From Cristatella mucedo (lineage: Eukaryota > Bryozoa > Phylactolaemata > Cristatellidae), in the NCBI GenBank assembly GCA_009760855.2, contig WPIO01000047.1:2868001-2932000 (forward strand): a DNA stretch of 64,000 bases. Reading direction: 5' to 3'. The translations under genes were made by a program, and so were the position numbers. How positions within the stretch are numbered: the stretch's first letter is position 1; every line of letters starts with the position of its first letter. Below are positions 1 through 51,763 of the stretch, piece after piece. Under the pieces are notes generated by a model that worked only from the letters and a program-made list of their open reading frames with translations, made no database searches and had not been told where the DNA came from.

Positions 1-40138
<40,138 letters not shown>

Positions 40139-40635
40139 GCAGCGTCTGGCGTCGGAGCGAGCCGAGTTTGTTCCCGCGCTCCGACACATTCAGCCGCCTG
40201 GCGCCGCCGACCACCATTCAGGCCCCCTCCCCCCCCCCCCCGGCGTCGCCTGCCAAAGTCGTCTGCACCGGCGGCGCTAGCTAGGCAGAGAGCCAGAGGA
40301 CGCCAGAAGCGGCGATGACTAGCTGCATGTCAACGGCTTGGCCTGAGAGCGGCTAGCGTTGCTCGCCCGATGCCGAACTCTCGAGCGGGCCATCGGAGCG
40401 AGCTGCTGCGGGTGTGGCTCGCGCCTAGCCATTTGCGGACTGACTTCCTGCTCCCTTGCTGCAGCCATTGAGTGATTTCGAGCATCGGCCTCTCACGGCG
40501 GCGGCGGCGGCGGCGTTATTGTAGCAATACACCGGAGCGTTGCTGCCGGTGAGCCGCTCCACCGCTTGCACTCTGCAGCCTGGACGAGCGTACGTAAGGT
40601 CAGCGAAAGCACCGAAGACATGTGCGTATATTGTA

Positions 40636-42350
<1,715 letters not shown>

Positions 42351-42354
42351 GAAT

Positions 42355-43597
42355 GGACAAAAATTATCAGAGAACCTCTGAAATACTGGTTACCTCAGGG
42401 CTCCGTGCTTGGTCAAGTTGTTTTCACGCTTTATACACTCCCTCTTGCCGTCCGTTTTCACGCTTTACACACTCCCTTGGGATTGCCAAATTCAATCAAG
42501 GCTTTCACCTCTATACGGATGACACTCAGTTGTACCTTTGCTTTTATCCTACCCAGCCCTTGAGCTCTTCAAATTCTCTCAACTCCCTTGCTGCATGTAT
42601 TGATGCATCCACTCATAGGTGTCAGCAAATTTTCTTAAATTGAATGATGATTAAACCAACTTACTAGTTATTGGCAAACAAAGTGTCATACAGAAGCTGG
42701 AAAAGCTAAGGCTCAAAATCGGCCTGCCAGCATATCTGCTGTTGAATCTGCACGAAATCTAGGTGTCACGTTCCAAAGTGGCCTTTCATTAGACGACCAC
42801 ATCAGCTCCACAATCAGGTCTGCCTACTTTCATATACATAATATTGCTGAAGTTTGCGGTTCTGTAGATAGGGATACCACATCTAAATTGGACCATGCAT
42901 TTCTAGCATCCGTCTTGAACTCTGCAACTCACTGCTTGCTGGTCTACAGGCCTGTGCACTCCACTCAGGAACGTATAGTTGGTGCGAAACTCTGCAGCTA
43001 GGCTCGTCTGTCGTGAGCGTTGCAGTTGCATCATCAGACCATTTCTCGCCGACCTGCACTGGCAACCAGTCAAGCAACGGATCAACTTTATGGTTTTGTC
43101 GCTCATTTTCAGGTCCCTTCATTCTGTGGCTCCAGCCTGCCTATCAGATCTACTGCCCCACGAGGCTAAGCACCGTACCACCCACTTTTCGGAATCTAAA
43201 TGTTTACCTATAAATCGTAAAAACCTCAAGTCCTTGGAAGACCGTGACCTTCGTCCGTATACTCCCAAAGCCCGGAACTCACTTCCGACTTACATCCCGA
43301 CATCTCCTGACCTGTCCACATTTAAAAAGAAAATGAAAATATCTATTTATGACAGCTTTTAGTGGGTCCCTGTGATTCGTCCTTTATGTGCTCATGCATG
43401 CTGACACTAGGCATGCTGCCACTAATCATACTTGCATGCTGACCCTGTAAATGTCACCCCTAATCATGTTATTCTTGTTATTTATTTAGCATGCTACCAC
43501 TAACCATTCGATCCTGCTTCTTTTTTATCAATTGTTAAGCGCCTAGAAAGAGATTCAGTTCTCTGGTGGCGCTTTATCAAATGTATTATTATTATTC
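42355..43597 (+). mobile_element. LINE-A copy with YTDD box
   Basis: Broken frames give FHLYTDDTQLYL (palm motif, YTDD in place of YADD), then LADLHWQPVKQRINFMVLSL and RSLHSVAPACLSDLLP, followed by the 3' UTR, hairpin (about 43535-43575) and (ATT)n. Frameshifts interrupt it. Confidence 0.85.
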
Positions 43598-44198
43598 GTA
43601 TCAACCCCCTCACCTGCTTGCGAGGACCAATAACATTTCGCTTGCAGCAGAAGTGGCACTCCGAACCTAGGTGAGTCTTAAAGTGCGGGCACCTGACCTC
43701 TCGCACTTTAGGTATGCTGAAAAAGAGGCATGTGAAATTGAATAGTCATAGCATGCACAATTTCAGGACGCATAAGCGCGAAATGAACAGTTGCTTCGAA
43801 CACCAAAGATAATATGATGAGAAGTGAATTTTTTATCTTCTTTTCTAATGTCAAATCAGAAGATGACGGGACGTCGACCATTAGTAAGCTCCAGAGCATA
43901 GGAATTGAAACAATGTCTCTAACGAACTTACAGTTCATTAGAGCTGCATTTGAACGACTGCAGTCACTGGATCAAGTGATTTAATGCGAATCCTGATTGT
44001 TAAGTACTTTAGAGGGGTAGACCGGAGCAAGAGGAAAAGGAGGAACACTAAGGGGGGATGTCAGGCAATGCGACAGCATTCAGAAGTTTATATGCGGGTT
44101 CATGAGACGCAAGTGCAGGTTGGGGAAATTTTAATCTGACATTTGCCTAGTTCAAGACAGGCCAGCCGAGCTGCAATGCTTTCCATTAACCGTAAGAG

Positions 44199-45075
44199 TA
44201 ATAATAATAACGCATTTATTCTAGCGCCCTAAAATAACTCAATTTTTCCATGCACTTTACATTTGCTTTAAATCAAGTGTGACTGTATGGTCAGCGGTAG
44301 CATGCAGAATAAACAAACAAGTATAACATGGTTAGGCGTAACATGCACAGGATCAGCATAAAAATTTGGTTATTTGCAGCATGGATAGTGGCAGCATTCA
44401 TAAGATTACAAAGGACGAATGACATGGACCCACTGAATGCTGTGATACATACATGCGTTTTAGTTTTTTTTAATGTAGACAAGTCAGGAGATGTGATGCA
44501 AGTCGGAAGTGAGTTCCAGGCTTTGGGAGCATACGAACTATAGGCATGATCTCCAAAGGACTTGAGGTTTGTGCGAGGTATAGGTAAAAAACAGTTAGAT
44601 TCCGAAAAGCGGGTGATACGGTGCTTTGACTCTTGGGGCGGGAGATCTGATAGGTATGATGGAGCCAAAGAATGAAGTGACCTAAAAGTGAGTGGCAAAA
44701 CCTAGAAGTTGGTACGTTGCTTGACTCGAAGACAGTTCAGGTCACGAGAAGTGGTGTGATGTCGCAACTGCGACGCTCACGACAGACAAGCATAGCTGCA
44801 GAGTTTTGCACCAGCTTTAAGCAACTGATTGCACATGCTGGTACAACAGCAAGCAGTGCGGAAGTCAAGCGTTATGTCAGAAGTGTATGGACCTATTTAG
44901 ATGTGGTATCCCTATCTAAAAAATCGCGAATTTAAGCAATATTATGTATCTGAAAGTAATCAGACCTGACTGCGGAGATGATGTGGTCGTCTAATGAAAG
45001 GCCACTTTGGAACGCGACACCTAGATTTTGTGCAGGTTCAACAGTAGATATGCTGGCAGAGCTGAGGCTTTAGTC
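44199..45075 (-). mobile_element. LINE-A copy, minus strand
   Basis: Minus frame 44291-44698 encodes LTFRSLHSLAPSYLSDLP and SFGDHAYSSYAPKAWNSLPT. The inverted 3' end is at 44199-44270. Confidence 0.85.
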
Positions 45076-46675
45076 AAATCACTATTCAAGAAAGCAACAC
45101 GAGACAAATAGAACTTGAGCAACATCCACTCAGTCTCCCTTCTACCTTTCCTATCGCAGACGATGGAAAGATTCGTGGCAGACCAGTTGTATTCATATAT
45201 TAAAGCTTCAAGCGTTGCTAGTAAGTTCCAGTCTGGTTTTTCGAGCTAATCACTCCGCAGAGTCAGCATTGACTCGGGTGTATAACAACGTACTTAGGAA
45301 TGCAGACTTATGCAGAGTATCTCTGCTTGCTTTGCTCCATCTTTCGGCAGCTTTCTATACTATCGATCTTCAAGGCCTTCTCGAGATCCTCTCATCTCGC
45401 GTGGGCATCATTGGCACAGCACTACAGTGGTTCGGGTTTTATCTCACTCGGAGGCTGCAAGCAACAATGTGAATGAACAGACAGCATTCGAGGCATTACT
45501 GAAGTACTGTGTACCTCTGGGATCTGTTATTGGTCCGTTTATTTTCACGGTTTTTACTTTTCTCTTTCCAACTTGATTGCCGGGCACAAACTAGGCTTCC
45601 ACTTCCATGGATTACACTCAGCTTTACAATAGCTTTGATCACTCCCAGCCCTCGAGCAAGTCCAATTCTCCCAATTTCCTAGACGTATGTATAGATAGCA
45701 TACGAAGAGAATATCAGCAAACTATTTTAATTAACTGAAGATAAATTCAACTTACTAGTTCTGGGCAAACCAAGGATGATTCATGTATTGGGAAGGTTAG
45801 ACCTCACAATCAGCTCTGTCAGCATACATCCGATTGAGTCTGCACGAAATCTAGACGTGCTGCTCCACAGTGACCTTTCATTAGACGACCACATCAGTTC
45901 CATCGTCAAGTCTGACAAATTTCAGCTACATAACATTGCTACTTAAGTTCGGGCTTTCTTAGACAAGGATACTACACCCATGCATTTGTGACATACCGTC
46001 TCGACATCCGCATCTTACTGTTTGCTGCTCGAACGGTCTGTGCAATCAAGTTCTTACAGCTGGTACAAAACTCTGCAGTTTTGCTTGTCTGTAGTTTGCG
46101 TCGAAATGGCCACGTCACACCAGTTCTCGCAGACCTGCACTGGCTTGCTGTCAAGAAGAGCAGTTACTTCAAGGTCTGTCGCTTTATTTTAGGTCCCATC
46201 ATTCTTTGGCTCCAGCCTTCTATCAGATCTACTCCCCGCCTTGCTAGTTAGCGTACCACCAAACTTTTCAAATAAAATTGGTATAGCTACACATCGCACA
46301 AAAATCACATCTTTTTTCAATCGTACCTTTAATTGGTATGCTCCCAAAGCCTTGAACTCACTTCAGACTGACGTCACAAGATTCCCTGACTTGACGAGAA
46401 CTAAAGAGCAGCTAAAAACGCATCTAAATACGACAACATTTAATTGATCCTTGGGATTCGTGCTTTGTATGCTTATGCATTCTGGCACTGTGCATGCTGC
46501 CATTAACCATCTTTATATTTGGAGCCTGTCCGTGTTACCTCTACATGTGTTATGCTCGTTGACATCGAGCATGCTGCCACTAAAGATTCAATCGTCCTTC
46601 ATTTACAGCCAATTTAAATTGCCTAGAAAGAGATTGAGTTCAGTGAGGGCACTTCAAATGTAACAACATTATTAA
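45076..46675 (+). mobile_element. LINE-A copy, about 1.6 kb, decayed
   Basis: Encodes broken pieces SAESALTRVYNNVLR, LLALLHLSAAFYTIDLQGLL, then the C-terminal region and 3' UTR ending gcctagaaagagattgagtt. The palm and YADD region is shifted and degenerate. Confidence 0.82.
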
Positions 46676-46740
46676 AACTATCAACTGCAGGCATACCGGG
46701 TGCATAGTGTTCGCACTTCAATTTCGCAATAAAATGTTCA

Positions 46741-46790
46741 GGGTTTAAGGGTTTGGGTTATGGGTTTGGGGGTTTAGGGTTAAGGGTTTA
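46741..46790. repeat. Telomere-like degenerate G-rich block
   Basis: Irregular run of GGGTTTA, GGGTTTG, GGGTTA and GGGTTTAGGGTTAAGGG units over about 50 bp. Confidence 0.7.
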
Positions 46791-47169
46791 CCCACGACCA
46801 GTGTAATAAATAGCAGGTGCTTTATTCCTCAAATAAGGCTAACTGTGAATAAATACATCAGCAGGGCTAATCAAAAATTCCCAGAGGATATCTTAGCGGT
46901 GTGATGTGAATTACGTTTTCTACCTTATGAAAACCAATAGTCGCTTATGCTTTGAATTTGCTTTACAGATCTCTCCGTATTAAATTCCTACTTTTGGAGG
47001 TACAAAAGAAGCTGCACATTACATAACTGCCGTTTGCAGGGTCTTGAAAAAATAACAACTATTTCAGTTGTGTCCCTAATGGAATGGGAATTACTCTAAA
47101 AGTAAAAATGGGTTATCAGGAGATGTGGAGTGTATTTATAGGCTATCTTGCTCAGTTTATAAAATTAAG

Positions 47170-47690
47170 ATTAATAATAACACATTTGTATAGCCCCCTC
47201 AGAGAACACGAATCTCTTTCTAGGCCCTTCCCAGTTGCTGCACAGAAAGCATTACCAAATGGTTGGTGGTAACATCCCCAAGCATCAGGCTCAATGTAAA
47301 CAGGCACATGCCCGTGATAGACGAATTCAAAAAGACCTACCAAATGCTGTAACGAAGAATTGCATTTTAAGCTTCTTTAAAATATCGTCATGTCAGGTAA
47401 GGAACGACGTGATGTTCGTCGGTATTTGGTTCCAGGCGTATGGTGCACAGGAAATTAATTCACGGTCTTCAACGGTATTCGGGTTCTTGCGAAGTATGGC
47501 TATACGATTTGAGTCAGAATAACTAGTACGATTCTTCGCCTGGTTGGGAATCATTTCCGATAGGTATGCTGAAGTCAGAGAATAAAGGGACCTAAAAGTA
47601 AGCGGCAGAACCTTGAAATCGATGCACGGCTTGATTGGGAGTCAGTACAGATCGGCGAGAAGCGGTGTTATGTGGCAAAGGCAAGGATAA
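47170..47690 (-). mobile_element. LINE-A copy, minus strand
   Basis: Starts with taataataacacatttgta and cagagaacacgaatctcttt (inverted 3' end) and continues through the diverged C-terminal coding region (inverse of a CLT.IDF-type segment). Confidence 0.75.
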
Positions 47691-47734
47691 TAATAATAAA
47701 AATAATACATTTGATGTAGCGATCTCAGATAATT

Positions 47735-47825
<91 letters not shown>

Positions 47826-48620
47826 GTGCTTTACAATTGATGCAAAGGAAGCACGATCGAATGATTAGTGGTAGAATGCTCAATAAACAACAAGAATAAC
47901 ATGGTTAGGGCTGACATGCACAGGGTCAGCATGCAAGTTTGGTTAGTCGCAGCATGCACAGTGTCAGCAAGCATAAGCAGATAAAAGAAGAATGATAGGG
48001 ACCCACTAAATGCTGTCAGAAGTAGAAATTTTTTTAGTTTCTTTTTAAATGTGGACAAGCCAGGAGATGTTGAGACGCAAGTCGGGAGTGATTTCCAGAC
48101 TTTGAGAGAATACAAACTAAAGGCACGATTTCCAGGGGATTTGAGGTTTGTGCGAGGTAAAGGTGAACAGTTAGATTCCGAAAAGCGGGTGGTACGCTGA
48201 TTAGCCTGGTGGGGCAGTATATCTCATAGATAGGCTGGAGCCAAAGAATGGAGAGAGCTAAAAGTCAGTGAAGAAATCTTGAAGTCAATGCGTTGCCTAA
48301 CTGAATCTTGACAAGTAAACCTAGCTGCAGAGTTTTGCACGTAAGTGCCTGATTGTGCAGGCCGGCAGACCAGCAAGCAGTGAGTTACGGAAGTCGAGAC
48401 GGGATGTCACAAATGCATAGACCAGTTCTGACCGAGTACCTCTGTCAATGCAAGCCCAAATTTTTGCCATGTTATTTAATAAAAATTAGGCAGACTTCAC
48501 TGTGGAGCAAGCCGTCTAATGAAAGATCACTTTGTAACAGACATAGATTACGTGCATTTTCAACAGAAGATATGCTGGAGGAGCCAATTTTGGGTATTAG
48601 ATTTCCCCATTCTGAATCGC
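47690..48620 (-). mobile_element. LINE-A copy, minus strand, carrying a microsatellite
   Basis: A second minus-strand copy directly after the previous one. Frame 47831-48115 encodes SLPTCVSTSPGLSTFKKKLK and AFSGSLSFFFYLL. Its 3' end is interrupted by a long (TC)n tract. Confidence 0.8.
47738..47825. repeat. (TC)n microsatellite
   Basis: About 88 bp of TC placed exactly where LINE-A has aatctctttct in its inverted 3' hairpin. Confidence 0.97.
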
Positions 48621-48659
48621 ACTTAGTTTGATCATAACTAGAATGTTTGTTTTTTCTTC

Positions 48660-49428
48660 ATTCAATTTAAGAAAGTTAGCATTATTCAGAACCAATCTCT
48701 TGCAAGAAATAGAGCTTGCTAGACACACACCTCCTTAGGAATAACAATGAGCTGATTAGGTCTCAAGATATGCATAAAACACTTCAAATTCAGCGTTCCT
48801 CCAAAGAGCCATTGAAAAGACATATGATAAGGAGCCGCAATGTCACAGTGGGCACTTAAAGGAGTAAAACTTACTTAAAGGTAAGATCATAGAATTGTTA
48901 CTGGAATGCCTCCGGTTTTAGTAAACCATTTTGTGGGTATGCAAATTCAGAAGGTTTACATTAAATGAAGTATTTAACTCTGGGCTATAGGTGAGGTACA
49001 GCCTACAGCTGAATATATTAACTTTACCTGCACCTAAGTGTTATTTATGAGCTCAAAATCAGTCTATTCGTCAATAGCGATGTTTCATGGCTACTAAATA
49101 TGCAGCAGAACAATTACGATAGCCTTATTAATACAATCCATAATCTTATTAGTTAAATTAGCTTAGTCTCAGATGGGATAGATGCTATTTAAACTTCCTG
49201 CGTCGTTAAACTGCAAGTGACGATAGAAAAATCACAGTACCTGGAAATTTCCTTTGCTTTTATCACCGGCGTTTCACATTAATCGACGAATCAAGCCCAT
49301 CTTGTTAACATGGCTAAGGTCAATTCTGGCAGTCGCTGGTCAAAGTTTGAAAATACTAACGGGTGTACTGGAATTTCGGCATCAAATCACCATGCATTTC
49401 TCAAGAAATGCATTGAAACTAGCTCGGT
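48660..49428. other. Intergenic, no recognised content
   Basis: AT-rich sequence; nothing recognised. Confidence 0.4.
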
Positions 49429-50497
49429 CTACTTCTGGCCGTCCGGTTGAGGACGTTCTCCCACCTGTAGCTCAAGCTCATCAGGTGAAGATATACTTTG
49501 CTCGTTCGGGATAACTCTATTCTGAGATATCTCAGCTAGCATATCTGGCGGTGGTGGGCTGTTGCCACCGACACATGAAAGACGGACTGCAAATGCCTTT
49601 GCAGTTCGGCCCACCATGACACCGACAGAATTTTTAGGTAAGAAGCTGTCGGTTCCGCTATCTTCAAGTAATCTGTCTTCAAGTCTCCTCTGCTGATCCA
49701 GAAACTGCCGGATTTGATCTAGAACATCCAACATTTACTCTTCGTGGCAAGCATTCTGCTAGTTTGTGAAATCTTTTGACTCTGCTGGAGCATGCTGGTC
49801 CGCCTGGCTGGCTTGGTCAGCAGTATCTCTCAGCTCCGTGTGCCTATCTAAGAATTCCCGAGTGCAAGCAGCGAAAATTTGAAAGTCAATCGTGCTTTCT
49901 TACGCGTAAGCGTGAGCAGTCCTTACTGCTTCCAGGACCTTTCGGCGGCATTCAGCTGTTTGGCCTTTGTCAACGTCGCGGCCTTCCAGGGCTTGTAGTT
50001 CGGCTTGTAGGCTCGCAGTGAAAACTGCACGAGCCAGCCTCGTGAGCTCGAAAAGTGAAGCCTCTTCTTTGTAGTCCATGCAGCTCCATGAAGCCAACTG
50101 ATTCCATTTGCTCTGTCCTCTGCTTCACGATAGTATGGACCAGAAATAGAAAGTGCTTTGCAGCCGATGCGGAGGCGACATTTCCAAGTATCTCGTGGCC
50201 ACCTTGGTTGGTGAACAAGGAAATAAATGCAGCCGATGTGGTGTGATTGAAGTTATGCAGCCTCGGGATCTGTGCTTAAATTCGCTTAAATTTTGAATAG
50301 CAAAGTTTTCCAGAAACCGTAGCTAAGGCAGCCGGCCTAGAAAATCCAGCATGACGATCTTCGACCTGATGATCTTGCAATCGGTGTGGTGGGGAGTTCA
50401 AAAAGCCGTGGCCATCATCTGCTTGCTCGCTTGAAACCGAAGTGCTCATAACCGACCCTGGAAGCTGGACCTTGCAGTGCAGCTTGAAAATTCCCAC
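49429..50497 (-). pseudogene. Unrecognised broken reading frame
   Basis: On the minus strand, frames at 50097-49900 and 49734-49429 are the same frame, separated by in-frame stops; the intervening codons also look protein-like (TIDFQIFAACTREFLDRHTE). The segment MLDVLDQIRQFLDQQRRLED is highly charged and probably helical. Further upstream, 50497-50276 and 50218-49970 are open in other frames. I recognise no family; it could be a decayed gene or a transposon gag-like frame. Confidence 0.3.
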
Positions 50498-50544
50498 AAG
50501 AGAAATGCTGCTAGTAAATGCATCGAAGCACTGCCTCTCACTTT

Positions 50545-50727
50545 AAAAATCAATAAATCCTAGCTGACTAAACAGTCTCTTTTTGTATAGCAACAGAAGA
50601 GCCTTAACGGCTATCACCACCGCTTGCAGTGGCGATAAAGGATCGCCCACCTCAGGAATTGAACCCACGACCTCGGGAGCGAGGTCGTGAAAGCAACCGC
50701 CTTACTTAGTGTGCCATCACGGCTCAC
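50545..50727 (-). mobile_element. SINE-2 copy
   Basis: Best preserved SINE-2: on the minus strand gagccgtgatggcacacta, aagtaaggcggttgctttc, B-box region gtcgtgggttcaattcc, then cgccactgcaagcggtgg and a 3' end reading through gactgtttagtcagctag. Confidence 0.82.
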
Positions 50728-51670
50728 ATCTTGAATTCTGAAAGAAATCTTTCCACTGGCACAGGTCTGTTGATGGCTCGCCTCATCTTCGTCAATTTAA
50801 TGTCGCCCTGCGTGGGTGAGATCAGCTTCTCTGGAGCTTAATTCGCCTCCGCCGGAATTCATCTCGCGCTTTCCAGCTCCAGCTACTCGCGAGGGTATCG
50901 CCTTCTAGGAAAGCCTGTATTTACTTGGCCTTCGAAGGCACGGCCAAGCCATTCGCTGCTGCACTAGCTTCCGAGCTCCGAATGAAAATTTTGAGCTGCG
51001 ATCGGCTATCGTACATCGGCGGCATTGTCGTAGAAACTGTCCTCTGCCGTAGTATTATTAGTTATAGTAGTATTACATAGTTGTATTGGGAAATCAATGG
51101 AAGCAAGAGGGCTAACGTAACCAGACTAGAGATCACCCTTTATCTCTCAAACAACGCATGTTCGTGTGCATACCGTACAAATACAGGTCTATCTGATTGT
51201 GCGTGCATTTGCGTGTGTGCTCACGCGTACGTGCCTGCATTAGGAGTGGAACGCGTTAACATGAGGCTCTCTCACTCGGCGGGGGGGGGGGCAATTTGGG
51301 TGGGAGGGGCCTGTGATGCGGTTTCCCTGGAAGAAGTCCAAAACCACATAGACTTCACTGGCGCCACTAGCAGTCCGGTTTAGAGTGCCGGGATGCTCGA
51401 ACCGACCTCGAATTTCGTAACTGACTTAAATGTAAGCACACGCAACAGCGCTTCGAATGCTACCCTTATGCAAGTGGGCGTGGAAGCAACGGCTCCCCTA
51501 CTTAAGGCATTTATTTAGGAGCTAAATAGGGTCATACAGATCATATAATTTATTTTAAATATAACTAATATAATTTATTTATTTGAATATGATATTCTCT
51601 AAGCTCTATGAATTAATATTTTACAAAATTATAGTGTCTATTAAGTCACTGCAGAGCAACACTTTCCAAT
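50728..51670. promoter_or_regulatory. Upstream region of UTP15, presumed promoter
   Basis: Intergenic segment directly before the UTP15 start. It has a G11 run (51281-51291) but no TATA box that I trust. The start codon lies in CAATATGGCGGCGGCC, which resembles the YY1-type element found at start sites of many housekeeping genes. Confidence 0.3.
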
Positions 51671-51763
51671 ATGGCGGCGGCCGCATTCAAGAAAGTCCAC
51701 GTTTTGTCGCATGGACGAGAAGTTGGCCTTACACCGGATGTATTATATTGGAAAGATTTCGAG
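51671..51763 (+). CDS. UTP15: UTP15 exon 1 (start codon)
   Basis: 31 codons from ATG in a GCG-rich context. TLYW-like motif (DVLYWKDFE) matches the family N-terminus. Donor GAG|gtaagc, phase 0. Confidence 0.87.

Noticed and set aside
47635-47826. Ser/Leu repeat frame
   Set aside because: Translation of the TC microsatellite.
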